Of a DNA stretch of 64,000 nt, positions 1 through 10,176 are shown piece by piece. The position numbers and the translations under genes are program-made. The stretch is from Ignavibacteriales bacterium. GTDB taxonomy: Bacteria > Bacteroidota > Ignavibacteria > UBA10030 > SZUA-254. The notes under the pieces were generated by a model, which was not told where the DNA came from, did not search any database, and was given only the letters and a program-made list of their open reading frames with translations. Positions within the stretch are counted from its first letter, which is position 1. Every line of letters starts with the position of its first letter. Where the stretch lies: the NCBI GenBank assembly GCA_016218025.1, contig JACRFD010000018.1:1-64000 (forward strand). Reading direction: 5' to 3'.

Positions 1-189
1 GCGGCAAAATATAAATCCGATTTTTTTATTTATAAAGACGGAATGGAAATAAACGGTAAAAGTATAATTGGTGTTATGACTCTTGCGGCAGAACAGGGAT
101 CGACACTGCTTTTAAGGTTCGACGGAGTTGATGAGCAAGATGCTGCCGCCGATGTTATCGATCTTTTTAACAGGGGTTTCGACGAGTAG
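1..189 (+). CDS. ptsH: HPr phosphocarrier protein, C-terminal part (5' end outside window)
   Basis: Open from base 1: AAKYKSDFFIYKDGMEINGKSIIGVMTLAAEQGSTLLLRFDGVDEQDAAADVIDLFNRGFDE*, HPr-like (NGKSIIGVMTLAA); stop abuts ptsI ATG. Confidence 0.9.
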   Translation, partial: AAKYKSDFFIYKDGMEINGKSIIGVMTLAAEQGSTLLLRFDGVDEQDAAADVIDLFNRGFDE

Positions 190-1953
190 ATGAGCATACA
201 GTCGGAAAAACCTGAAATTGTATTACACGGTATTCCTGCATCGCATGGAATTTCGATGGGATCGGCATATCTGTTTTTAAAAGATTCTCCCGTTGTTGAA
301 GAACGTTTTTTAAACAGAGATGAAGTTTTGCTTGAGCATGAGAGATTAAACCGATCACTTGAAAAGTCATCAAAAGAATTACGAAAAATCCTCGCGTTTG
401 CTCAGGAAAAAATCGGTGAAGCGAAAGCTAGGGTTCTTGATGCTCAAATCATGGTTCTTGAGGATCCGGTTTTAATTGATTCTATAAAGAAACGAATCGA
501 CAAAGAAAAGAAAAATGCCGAATTTATTGTAAACGATGAAATTGGCAAATATGCTTCGTTGATGCTGAAAGCGAACGATGAATATATGCACGAGCGTGCG
601 CATGACATGGAAGATCTGAAAAATCGCATCGTTAGAAATCTTTTACAGGAACGACTTATTTCAAAAATTGACGGTTCTATTATTGTTGTTGCTCACACAC
701 TTACCCCGGCTGATACAATGATTCTTAGCAGTAATCAAGTTCTGGGGTATGCTACCGACAGAGGAGGAATTACATCGCACGCAGCATTATTTTCACGTGC
801 AATGAAGATTCCGGCGATTGTCGGACTAGGAGATGTAAGCAGATATGTTTCTTCGGGCAACCAATTAATTATTGACGGATATAGCGGAACCCTTATCATT
901 CATCCATCAGATCAACATATTAAAGAATATGAGCAAAAACGAGATCGTATGCTTAAATTTGAACAGCAACTCTCGTCGTTGAAAGATTTACCGGCTGAAA
1001 CGAAGGATGGTCATAAAGTTGAACTTTCCGCAAACATTGAACTGCTTGATGAACTTGAATATGTTGTGGTGCAGGGATCTCAGGGGATCGGATTATATAG
1101 GACCGAAAGTTTACTGCTCGGCAGGGATGATTTTCCGTCTGAACAGGAACAATATGAAGAGTATAAGAAAATTGTAGATAGAATTTATCCGCACCGGGTG
1201 ATAATGAGAACTTTTGATATCGGAGGAGATAAAGTTGCGCCCGCTACCGCAAATGAAACTAATCCATTTCTTGGATGGCGGGGTATACGGATATCTTTAG
1301 ATAAACCGGTACTATTTATGAACCAATTACGCGCGATGCTGCGGGCTGGTGCAAGAAAAAATTTATCGATAATGTTTCCGATGGTTGCAACCATTGAGGA
1401 AGTTTTATTGGCAAAACAATACGTCCGCAAAGTCAAAGCCGAACTTCGTGCAGAAGGTATTAAATTTTATGAGAAGACCCCGATCGGAGTGATGATAGAA
1501 GTTCCCTCTGCCGCTCTGATGATTTCAAGAATCGCATCGGAAGTAGATTTTGTCAGTATAGGCACGAATGATCTCACGCAGTACCTTCTTGCCGTTGACA
1601 GAGGTAATACCTTGGTATCAAAATTATATAAACAATTCCATCCAAGCGTGATTAATACTCTCAAACATATAGTCAACGGTGCTCATAAGCAAAATATCTG
1701 GGCAGGAATTTGCGGCGAAATGGCAGGGCACCCGTTAGCGGCTCCTTTACTCGTCGGGTTAGGCATTGATGAGTTAAGTGTTGTTCCGGCTGTGTTACCG
1801 GAGATTAAAAAAATAATCCGATCTCTTAATTATTCAGAAATGCAGGAGCTTGCAACCAATGCATTACATGCTGAAACAAACGAAGAATTGGAGAAAATAT
1901 TAATGAAATTTTTCAAAAAGAATTTACATGATATACCACTCGATAGTTTATAA
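190..1953 (+). CDS. ptsI: Phosphoenolpyruvate-protein phosphotransferase (PTS enzyme I)
   Basis: 587 aa; GGITSHAALFSRAMKIPAIVG active-site region, GIGLYRTE, IGTNDLTQYLLAVDR, GICGEMAG motifs. Confidence 0.97.
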   Translation: MSIQSEKPEIVLHGIPASHGISMGSAYLFLKDSPVVEERFLNRDEVLLEHERLNRSLEKSSKELRKILAFAQEKIGEAKARVLDAQIMVLEDPVLIDSIKKRIDKEKKNAEFIVNDEIGKYASLMLKANDEYMHERAHDMEDLKNRIVRNLLQERLISKIDGSIIVVAHTLTPADTMILSSNQVLGYATDRGGITSHAALFSRAMKIPAIVGLGDVSRYVSSGNQLIIDGYSGTLIIHPSDQHIKEYEQKRDRMLKFEQQLSSLKDLPAETKDGHKVELSANIELLDELEYVVVQGSQGIGLYRTESLLLGRDDFPSEQEQYEEYKKIVDRIYPHRVIMRTFDIGGDKVAPATANETNPFLGWRGIRISLDKPVLFMNQLRAMLRAGARKNLSIMFPMVATIEEVLLAKQYVRKVKAELRAEGIKFYEKTPIGVMIEVPSAALMISRIASEVDFVSIGTNDLTQYLLAVDRGNTLVSKLYKQFHPSVINTLKHIVNGAHKQNIWAGICGEMAGHPLAAPLLVGLGIDELSVVPAVLPEIKKIIRSLNYSEMQELATNALHAETNEELEKILMKFFKKNLHDIPLDSL

Positions 1954-2002
1954 TGAATTCACATGTTGTCAAGTAATCAATCAATTATAAAATATTTTCC
2001 AT

Positions 2003-3052
2003 ATGAATCCCACAAGCATACAACGTTACGATAAATCGAATATGCACCGTCTAATTGCAGAATTTCCAAAACAGATTGAAAATGCAGTTAAGATAGGCAA
2101 CAAATATAAACCGGTTTATAAAAAATCACAAATTAATTCTATTTTATTTAACGGTCTGGGTGGTTCGGCAATCGGTGGAGATCTACTCCGTTCATATCTT
2201 GCCGAAGTATTATCGGTTCCGTTTGTCGTGAACCGTCACTACTCCGTGCCTGATTTTGTGAACGATAAAACACTTTCATTGGTGTCGAGCTATTCAGGAA
2301 ATACTGAAGAAACAATTGCTGCACACGCCGAGGTGAATAAGCGGAAAGCAAAAACAGTTTGTATCTGTTCCGGTGGAAAAATTGAAGAAACAGCGTTAAA
2401 AACCAAACAATCTCTGATTACAATCCCAGGAGGATTGCCGCCGCGGGCAGCTTTGGGATACTCATTCTTTCCGACACTTATAGCTTTGTCGAAAATGAAG
2501 TTGATTCCGCCGCAGGGAAAATATATTGAAGAAACGGTTAAACTGCTTAAGAAGAAATCCAAAATCTACTCAGCGCTTTCCGACAGCAATCCTGCGTTCC
2601 AGTTAGCAAAGCAATTGTTCACAAAATTGCCGGTGCTTTATTCGTCTGCCGACAGATTTGATGTGGTCAATTTACGCTGGCGTGGGCAAATTGCAGAGAA
2701 TGCAAAACAACTTGCTTTCGGACATGTAATTCCTGAAATGAATCATAATGAACTAGTGGGTTGGAAATCATTACGGCGTGTTATGGAAGAAGATATTGTG
2801 GTTTTGTTTCTCCGCGATAAGGAAGATCATGAGCGGATAAAAATCAGAATGGAGATTACAAAAGGTATTGTTGAACAGTACGCCTCTAAAATAATTGAAG
2901 TTCATAGTGAAGGCAAATCGCTGCTTGCAAGAATATTTTCACTTGTTTATCTCGGTGATTGGGTAAGTTATTATTTAGCGATACTTAATGGCATTGATCC
3001 AACGCCGGTTAAAGTGATTGATTATTTGAAAAATGAGTTAGGGAAAGTTTAG
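2003..3052 (+). CDS. Bifunctional phosphoglucose/phosphomannose isomerase
   Basis: 349 aa with SIS-type motifs NGLGGSAIGGDLLRSYL, SSYSGNTEET, PEMNHNELVGW. Confidence 0.9.
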   Translation: MNPTSIQRYDKSNMHRLIAEFPKQIENAVKIGNKYKPVYKKSQINSILFNGLGGSAIGGDLLRSYLAEVLSVPFVVNRHYSVPDFVNDKTLSLVSSYSGNTEETIAAHAEVNKRKAKTVCICSGGKIEETALKTKQSLITIPGGLPPRAALGYSFFPTLIALSKMKLIPPQGKYIEETVKLLKKKSKIYSALSDSNPAFQLAKQLFTKLPVLYSSADRFDVVNLRWRGQIAENAKQLAFGHVIPEMNHNELVGWKSLRRVMEEDIVVLFLRDKEDHERIKIRMEITKGIVEQYASKIIEVHSEGKSLLARIFSLVYLGDWVSYYLAILNGIDPTPVKVIDYLKNELGKV

Positions 3053-3151
3053 AGATATCTATAACCCATCTCGACTCATTTTCTTAATAACAAATTAATT
3101 TAATCGTATTGAAATATTTCGCCGATCAATTTAAAAAACCTCTATAATTAA

Positions 3152-6001
3152 ATGCACCGAGGAGTTAAAATATTTTTATTAATTATTTTTTTAACTCCTT
3201 CCATTGCCTTTTCCCAATTCTCCTACTTCGGAAGAAATAAAGTTCAATACACCAGTTTTGACTGGCAGTTGTTGAAGACGGATCATTTCGATATTTATTA
3301 CTATACTGAAATGAAAGAGCTTTCCGAAATAGGGGCAGCATACGCAGAAGAAAGTTACAAAATTCTCCAGGAGAAATTTTCTTTCAATATTTCGTCACGC
3401 ATTCCGTTAATATTTTATAGCACACATCTGCATTTCCAACAAACAAACACAACTCCGGGTTTAGTGCCTGAAGGTGTTGGTGGATTTTTCGAATTTATGA
3501 AAGGCAGGGTTGTAATCCCTTACACCGGATCGACGTGGGATTTTAAACATGTTATCAGGCACGAACTAGTGCATGTCTTCATGTATGGGAAAATAAACCG
3601 ACTATTTTCAAATCACAGAATGCCGCAGGATAGATTACCTCCGCTCTGGTTTGTAGAAGGACTTGCGGAATATTGGTCGATTGACTGGGATACACAAGCC
3701 GAGATGGTTTTGCGGGATGCAACATTATCAGGTTATATAGTACCACTTGAATCGATTGACAAGATTTACGGATCGTATCTCATGTATAAAGAAGGTCAGG
3801 CTATTCTTAAATTTATTAGTCATAAGTATGGTGAAGATAAAATTCTGCAACTAATGGAGAATTTCTGGCAGTCGAATAGTTTTGAAGATATTATCTCAAC
3901 AACATTGGGGGTCGATTACAAAATATTTGACGAGGAATGGATATACGCTTTAAAAAAGGAATACTATCCGCTCTTGAAAACTTCTGATCAACCGAGCGGT
4001 GCAAGCAGCGTTATTGTTGGCGATGGGTTCAACCTTAAGCCGGTTTATTACGAGAAAAACGGTAAACGTGAAATTTATTTTATCGGAAACCATACCGGCT
4101 ATACAAATATCTACAGAATCAATCTTGATAGTGCTCTTAAAAATTTAAATCTATCACCCGATCTGGTTATTAATGGTGAGCAAACAGATGAGTTCGAGGC
4201 ATTTCATCCTTTCCAAAATAAACTTTCAATCTCAAAGGATGGAATACTTGCATTTGTAACCAAAAGCGGTGATCGTGATGTTCTTCATCTTTACGATATA
4301 AATTTGGAAAAAAAGGTTGAAACATTCAGGTTTAAAGATTTAATAGTTCTTGGTTCCTGTGCCTTCTCACCCGAAGGAAATAAGATTGCTTTTAGTGCGA
4401 TCGATATGTCCGGAGCTAATGATTTATATGTCTGGGATTTGCAAACACTCCGTTTGGAAAAATTAACAAACGATTTTTATGATGATCGTGAACCGAGTTG
4501 GTTGCCCGATGGAAAGCAAATTGTTTTCGCTTCCGACCGTGGTCCGTTCGGTGATTCAGGAAAATATAATCTGTTCAAATATAATTTATCCGATGGTGAA
4601 ATCTATTTCGTGAATCAGGGCAATTATAGTTGTTCCTCACCTCAATACTCGGATGACGGCAAGTTTCTTATATTTACTTCCGATGCAGATGGAGCAAGAA
4701 ATATTTGGATGATGATGTCGGCAGATGATCCAATCTCTCCTAAAATGAGGAAAGTAACCGAATTTACAACTGGTGCATTCGATCCGGCCTGGATAAATAA
4801 CAATTTAATATTTGTCGGCTTTGAAGATTTTAGTTTTAAAATAAGAATGGTTGAGAATCTTGAAAATTCATTTGAAGCATCAAAAGAAATACGAGCTGTT
4901 TCTAATACACCGATTTCAAAACCATGGAAGTTGGAAAAAATTAAAGATACAACAGAAACACAATCTCCAAAGTATGCAGAGGAATACAGCTTAGATGTTG
5001 CTCAAAGTCAGATTGCAACAGATCCGGTCTTTGGCACCTGGGGTGGAGCATATTTGTCTATGAGCGATCTGCTGGGAAACGAGCAATATAATTTTTTAGT
5101 ATACAATACGGCGCAATCAACCGATGAATTGTTGTCGAGCTTCAATGTTGCAATTTCAAGACTATCTCTCCATAAAAGAGCAAATTATGCTTTCGGGATT
5201 TACAGGTTTAGCGGTCGGAGATATGATCTGACTGATCCCGATTTATATTATTTTGAAAAAGTTTTCGGAGGATACTATTCGCTTAATTATCCTCTCTCAA
5301 AATTTAAAAGAATAGCCGTTACAACAAGTATAAGCCATTCGGAAAAAGATATAACCTTGGGTTTGAATTTAAATTTGTACGGAAACAATATTGATTATTC
5401 GCGGCGCGCATTATTTCTATCCAATTCAATTTCATTCACACACGATAATTCACTATGGGGACCGAGCGGACCCTTAGACGGCAGCAGATATAATCTGACG
5501 CTTGCATATACTTCGGATATTCAATATTCTCATGCAAATTATTATTCGGTGATTTTAGATTATAGGCATTATTTCAGAATCGGATTAATGTCTGCTTATG
5601 CAATGCGTTATTGGTTGTTTTATAACGATGGGCAGGAAGCCCGCAGATTTTTTATGGGCGGAAGCTGGGATTTGCGCGGTTATCCTCGATGGTCTTTGCG
5701 AGGTGAAAAATTATGGCTGACCAGCCATGAACTCCGATTTCCTCTCATCGATGAAGTTAAATTACGATTTCCATTTACAAGTATTTCATTTTTTGGAATT
5801 CGTGGAGCGCTCTTTGCCGACGCGGGCAATGCGTGGGATGAGCATTATTTTGAAACATTGGGTGCGGTTGGCGGAGGAATTAGATTAAATCTTGGAAATG
5901 TTATTGTTTTCAGATATGACATCGGAAAACGGGTCGAAGAAAACCTTAAAAGATTCCAATCCGGTTTATTCTATCAATTTTTCTTCGGATGGGATTTCTG
6001 A
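3152..6001 (+). CDS. Outer-membrane protein: peptidase MA-like (gluzincin) domain + TolB/PD40-like propeller + BamA/TamA-like beta-barrel
   Basis: Signal peptide; HELVHVFMYG...EGLAEYWS (HExxH plus downstream E); repeated propeller motifs (SWLPDGKQIVFASDRG, SPQYSDDGKFLIFTSDADG); C-terminal GGSWDLRGYPRWSLRGEKLWLTSHELRFPL barrel signature ending in aromatic F. Confidence 0.82.
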   Translation: MHRGVKIFLLIIFLTPSIAFSQFSYFGRNKVQYTSFDWQLLKTDHFDIYYYTEMKELSEIGAAYAEESYKILQEKFSFNISSRIPLIFYSTHLHFQQTNTTPGLVPEGVGGFFEFMKGRVVIPYTGSTWDFKHVIRHELVHVFMYGKINRLFSNHRMPQDRLPPLWFVEGLAEYWSIDWDTQAEMVLRDATLSGYIVPLESIDKIYGSYLMYKEGQAILKFISHKYGEDKILQLMENFWQSNSFEDIISTTLGVDYKIFDEEWIYALKKEYYPLLKTSDQPSGASSVIVGDGFNLKPVYYEKNGKREIYFIGNHTGYTNIYRINLDSALKNLNLSPDLVINGEQTDEFEAFHPFQNKLSISKDGILAFVTKSGDRDVLHLYDINLEKKVETFRFKDLIVLGSCAFSPEGNKIAFSAIDMSGANDLYVWDLQTLRLEKLTNDFYDDREPSWLPDGKQIVFASDRGPFGDSGKYNLFKYNLSDGEIYFVNQGNYSCSSPQYSDDGKFLIFTSDADGARNIWMMMSADDPISPKMRKVTEFTTGAFDPAWINNNLIFVGFEDFSFKIRMVENLENSFEASKEIRAVSNTPISKPWKLEKIKDTTETQSPKYAEEYSLDVAQSQIATDPVFGTWGGAYLSMSDLLGNEQYNFLVYNTAQSTDELLSSFNVAISRLSLHKRANYAFGIYRFSGRRYDLTDPDLYYFEKVFGGYYSLNYPLSKFKRIAVTTSISHSEKDITLGLNLNLYGNNIDYSRRALFLSNSISFTHDNSLWGPSGPLDGSRYNLTLAYTSDIQYSHANYYSVILDYRHYFRIGLMSAYAMRYWLFYNDGQEARRFFMGGSWDLRGYPRWSLRGEKLWLTSHELRFPLIDEVKLRFPFTSISFFGIRGALFADAGNAWDEHYFETLGAVGGGIRLNLGNVIVFRYDIGKRVEENLKRFQSGLFYQFFFGWDF

Positions 6002-7152
6002 TGATACTATTCAGAATTTTACTGTCGGTTGTTGTCATCGTTTTCTTTGGATGCAACCGTTTTATTTTGAAAAAAAGTATTGAATCGGAGAACACAGGCT
6101 GGAAAACATTCGGTGGATCAAATGAGAGAACAAATTTTTCGAGTGATATATTGATACCACCGCTCGAACAAGTCTGGGAATACGATGCCTCTGCCGGATT
6201 TGCAAAATATGGTCCGACTGTTTATCGCGATGTCGTTTGCACAGGAAATTTGCGTGGTGAAATTCATCTTATCGATAAGAAAACGGGAATTTCACGGGGA
6301 TCAAAAAATTTTGGAGATCCAATTTATGCATCTCCAATTATTGAAAACAATATATTGTATTTTGGTTTGTCTGGTGAAAAAGAAACAATTTATTCATATA
6401 ATCTTACTCACGGATCAGTTATCTGGAAAAAATCTATTGGTAGAGTTGAGTCTTCGTTTTTATCCCATGAAGATAAATTATTTGTGAACACCATTGACAA
6501 CGGTTTGTTAGCTATTAAAAAAACGGATGGATCTGTGTTGTGGCACTTTACATTCCAGAAAAAATATCGACAGATAAAAAGCCATTCATCACCCGCATCG
6601 GATGGAGATATTATTACATATGGTACAGACGATGGATTAATATTTACAATTAAAATTTCAGACGGGTCGCTTTTCTGGAAATATCAAGCAGAAGGCGCCA
6701 TTATCGCCGCTCCGGTAATATCAGATGGAAAAATTTTTATCGGCAGTACGGCAGGAAAATTTTATGCTTTTGATGTTGCAACCGGAAACGTTTTGTGGTC
6801 AAAGGATGTAGGAAGTAAAGTTGAAATATCTGCCGCGGCAGGAAATAACGCCCTGTTCGTTACAACAGCCGCCGGCGATTTAATCTGCCTGAATTCCTCC
6901 GACGGAGAATTGAGGTGGAAAAAAAATATCGGAAGTGTGATTGGAGCCACTCCTCTAATTTCGGGGAACATTTTATATGTTGGTTGTTATGATAAACAAC
7001 TGTATGCAATCGATGTCGGAACCGGGAATGTTATCTGGAAATATAAAACTAATGGTAGAATTATATCAACACCTGTAATTAATAAAGATATGCTCTTTCT
7101 ATTAACCGACGACCGGACTGTTATAGCTTTAGTGAAGAAAGAGGCTCGATGA
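6001..7152 (+). CDS. PQQ-like beta-propeller (BamB-like) probable lipoprotein
   Basis: Repeats of ATGNVLWSKDVGS / SDGELRWKKNIGS / GTGNVIWKYKTNG; N-terminal hydrophobic segment ending FFGC. ATG at 6001 overlaps upstream stop (TGATG); ORF track start 5989 also possible. Confidence 0.85.
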   Translation: MILFRILLSVVVIVFFGCNRFILKKSIESENTGWKTFGGSNERTNFSSDILIPPLEQVWEYDASAGFAKYGPTVYRDVVCTGNLRGEIHLIDKKTGISRGSKNFGDPIYASPIIENNILYFGLSGEKETIYSYNLTHGSVIWKKSIGRVESSFLSHEDKLFVNTIDNGLLAIKKTDGSVLWHFTFQKKYRQIKSHSSPASDGDIITYGTDDGLIFTIKISDGSLFWKYQAEGAIIAAPVISDGKIFIGSTAGKFYAFDVATGNVLWSKDVGSKVEISAAAGNNALFVTTAAGDLICLNSSDGELRWKKNIGSVIGATPLISGNILYVGCYDKQLYAIDVGTGNVIWKYKTNGRIISTPVINKDMLFLLTDDRTVIALVKKEAR

Positions 7153-7919
7153 GACAGATAATATTTTATTCCGTTTGGTTTCTACTTGCTCAGCAATCAG
7201 TTTTTCCCCAAACCGATACGAGCGATGCAAATAGAACAGAAATCTCTATTCACTCAAATATTCCGGCAGAAATATTTTTAGATTCAATCTCAATAGGAAT
7301 TACACCCATTGAAACTTATAAGATTTCCCCCGGTACTCATCATATAAAAGCTATTTCTTTACCGTGCTCTAATTCAAATCAAAATATATATCTGGATACA
7401 ATTAATCTGTCGAGTGGAGTCAGTCTGAAAAAAGAAATAGAGCTTCATCGCGGATCTGCAATACACACAGAGCCGTTCGGTGCCAATTTGTTTTTCAACG
7501 ATTCATTAATAGGAACCAGCCCATTCATTTTGCCGGATCTAAAAGATGGATCGGTACTGAAAATTAAACGTCCCGGTTATTCTGATACTTCTATATTTTT
7601 ATCAGAGAATTTATCGATCACAAAAATTCTCCTTCAACCGGTTTTTAAAAAAGGTGAAGCGGGTCATTCAGAATATCTAATTAATAATGGAGCAAAATCA
7701 ACATTGCCACTATATATATCGGGTGGAACCGCGATTGCGGGAGGAGTTGCTGCTGCCTATTTAAAAATATCGGCAGATAGATTATATAACGAGTATCGCA
7801 TGAATCAAAATGATGAAACTTTGTCTAAAGTAAAGCGGAAAGATACGATTTCTGCCGTTTCCCTTATCATTTCGCAGGTTTCATTGGTAATATTTTCATA
7901 TTTATTATTTTCTCAATGA
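7149..7919 (+). CDS. PEGA-domain protein
   Basis: Two PEGA-like segments (SNIPAEIFLDSISIGITPIETYKISPGTHHIKA; EPFGANLFFNDSLIGTSPFILPDLKDG); C-terminal TM segments; ATGA overlap with upstream gene. Confidence 0.75.
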   Translation: MRQIIFYSVWFLLAQQSVFPQTDTSDANRTEISIHSNIPAEIFLDSISIGITPIETYKISPGTHHIKAISLPCSNSNQNIYLDTINLSSGVSLKKEIELHRGSAIHTEPFGANLFFNDSLIGTSPFILPDLKDGSVLKIKRPGYSDTSIFLSENLSITKILLQPVFKKGEAGHSEYLINNGAKSTLPLYISGGTAIAGGVAAAYLKISADRLYNEYRMNQNDETLSKVKRKDTISAVSLIISQVSLVIFSYLLFSQ

Positions 7920-7938
7920 GATAAAATTAAAATTAGAC

Positions 7939-7967
7939 TTGACTTTCAACCTCATCCACAGTATATT
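7939..7967 (+). promoter_or_regulatory. Predicted sigma70-like promoter upstream of Crp/Fnr gene
   Basis: TTGACT (7939-7944), 17-nt spacer, TATATT (7962-7967); 56 nt upstream of the start codon. Confidence 0.7.
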
Positions 7968-8022
7968 ATTTCAAACTCGTTTAACAGATTTAGAGAATCT
8001 TCAATAACGACGAAAGAGAAGC

Positions 8023-8760
8023 ATGGAAACACATATTAGCATAGCAGGTGTACCTCAAGCCCCATTATCATCTGAACTTGGCGAAGCAATGGAATTTATC
8101 CGAAATGTTCCTGTTTTCGCCGACATAGAAGCGGCGGAACTCGCGAAAATTGTCCGTGTGGGGGTGAGAAAAAAATATAAAAAGGGGAGCATTATACTAT
8201 TAGAAGAAGAAACCGGAGCTGCTTTGTTTGTGATAGTGCAAGGTAAAGTTAAGATTGTCCGGACAGACGATGAAGGTAGAGAAGTAATACTCTCGATTCT
8301 CGGTGAGAATGATTTTTTTGGGGAGATGTCGATTCTCGATGGGTTATCCCGTTCGGCAAGTGTTGTAGCGATAACAAAAACCGAATTATTCATGATACAC
8401 AGAAGAGACTTCCTGAAATTGATGCAGGATGTTCCTTCGGTTGCAATATCTTTATTAAAAGAAATGACGCTTCGCCTCCGCAAAGCTGATTCACAAATAA
8501 AAAGTTTATCGTTGAAAGATGCCACCGGAAGGGTAGCTAATGTGATTCTTCAACTGGCGGATGATATCGGAACAATAAGGAAAGGCAGAGTTGAAATCGA
8601 CGAATTGCCACTTCAACAAGATTTGGCAAATATGGCAGGAACCTCTCGCGAAACTATTTCGAGAGTAGTTCATAGCTTCATTAAAAAAGGACTTGTGGAG
8701 ATGCGCGGTAATAAGCTCATCATAAGCGATTACGAAAAATTTAAAAGTCTATTCATGTGA
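8023..8760 (+). CDS. Crp/Fnr family transcriptional regulator
   Basis: cNMP-binding fold (GDDFFGEMSILDGLSRSASVVA-like) and C-terminal HTH (LPLQQDLANMAGTSRETISRVVHSFIKKGLV). Confidence 0.95.
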   Translation: METHISIAGVPQAPLSSELGEAMEFIRNVPVFADIEAAELAKIVRVGVRKKYKKGSIILLEEETGAALFVIVQGKVKIVRTDDEGREVILSILGENDFFGEMSILDGLSRSASVVAITKTELFMIHRRDFLKLMQDVPSVAISLLKEMTLRLRKADSQIKSLSLKDATGRVANVILQLADDIGTIRKGRVEIDELPLQQDLANMAGTSRETISRVVHSFIKKGLVEMRGNKLIISDYEKFKSLFM

Positions 8761-8807
8761 TCGTAATCTATCTCATAAGTCAGGCTAAGTAGATCCGGGA
8801 GGATTTT

Positions 8808-9635
8808 GTGGAAGCAAAAGCAGACCTACATTTACATACGCGATATTCCGACGGGTCGTATACCCCGGAAGAAATTATTAACAAAGCTGTTGATAGCGGA
8901 TTGAAAATTATCAGCATCACCGACCACGATAGCGTGGCGGCAATTGAAGAATCGATAGAACTAGGTAAGCAAAAAGGAATTGAAGTAATCCCCGGAATTG
9001 AGTTGAGCGCAACATTCGACGGAACAGAAGTTCATATACTCGGATATTTTTTCGATTACGGGAATGAAGCACTTATTGAATCTCTTGAAGGATTCCGGCG
9101 TGAAAGGATGAACCGTGCTAAAAGAATTGTCGGAAAATTGAACCAAATGAATGTTCCTTTAAGTATCGACTCTGTGTTAGATGAAGTGGGCGGTGAATCT
9201 GTAGGCAGACCACATATTGCAACCGCTCTCGTGAATGGCGGGCACACCGAAACATATTATGAAGCTTTCAATAAATATATCGGCGATGGAAAACCGGCAT
9301 ACGAACAAAAATGGAATTTTTCTCCCGAAGACACAATACGTTTGATATCTCAATCCGGCGGATTATCTTTTCTTGCACATCCGGGACGCTCGGCGAAAGA
9401 AGATTTAATTTTCAGATTAATAAAAGCCGGATTGGATGGGATTGAAGTTGTACATCCCGGTCATTCTCCGGATTTGGTTTATTATTATCGCGGTATTGTG
9501 AATGAGTACTGCCTTCTTGAAAGCGGCGGCTCCGATTTTCATGGTGGGGAGCGAAATGACGACGAAATATTAGGTCGATACTTTGTCAAATCCGCCGTTG
9601 TGGATATGATGCGCAGAAGACTACCTCAAAACTGA
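8808..9635 (+). CDS. PHP-domain metal-dependent phosphoesterase
   Basis: ADLHLHTRYSDGSYTPEEII, ITDHDSV, GIELSA, LAHPGR, GGSDFHG motifs; GTG start with SD GGGAGG. Confidence 0.93.
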   Translation: MEAKADLHLHTRYSDGSYTPEEIINKAVDSGLKIISITDHDSVAAIEESIELGKQKGIEVIPGIELSATFDGTEVHILGYFFDYGNEALIESLEGFRRERMNRAKRIVGKLNQMNVPLSIDSVLDEVGGESVGRPHIATALVNGGHTETYYEAFNKYIGDGKPAYEQKWNFSPEDTIRLISQSGGLSFLAHPGRSAKEDLIFRLIKAGLDGIEVVHPGHSPDLVYYYRGIVNEYCLLESGGSDFHGGERNDDEILGRYFVKSAVVDMMRRRLPQN

Positions 9636-9674
9636 AATTGTTGACTATTCATTTTAACTATTTTAAAAATTATT

Positions 9675-10154
9675 ATGGCAAATATAATAGAAGGAAATCT
9701 TTCGGCTGCGAATTTAAAATTTGGAATTGTTATCAGCCGTTTTAACGAATTTATTACCAAACGATTACTCGAATCTGCACTCGATTGCATAACAAGACAC
9801 GGCGGTCAGGAAAAATCGGTAGATGTTGTTTATTGTCCGGGTGCATTTGAGCTTCCCCAGGTTGCGCAAAGAGTTGCACAGAACGGAAAATACGATGCTG
9901 TTATTTGTCTTGGCTGTGTTATTCAGGGTGATACACCTCATTTCGAATATATCGCGAACACCGTTAGTGTTGGAATAAATCGTGTTGCGCTTGAAGAGCG
10001 TTTACCGATAGTATTCGGTGTTTTGACTACAGATTCATTGGAACAGGCGATAGAGCGCGCTGGGACAAAAGCTGGCAACAAAGGTTGGGATGCAGCTCTT
10101 GCAGCAATTGAACTAGCGGATCTCCAAAAAAAGATTGTAATAAAGAAAAAATAA
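9675..10154 (+). CDS. ribH: 6,7-dimethyl-8-ribityllumazine synthase
   Basis: [67 protein letters not shown]. Confidence 0.97.
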   Translation: MANIIEGNLSAANLKFGIVISRFNEFITKRLLESALDCITRHGGQEKSVDVVYCPGAFELPQVAQRVAQNGKYDAVICLGCVIQGDTPHFEYIANTVSVGINRVALEERLPIVFGVLTTDSLEQAIERAGTKAGNKGWDAALAAIELADLQKKIVIKKK

Positions 10155-10176
10155 AATAATACTCCGAAAATTTATT

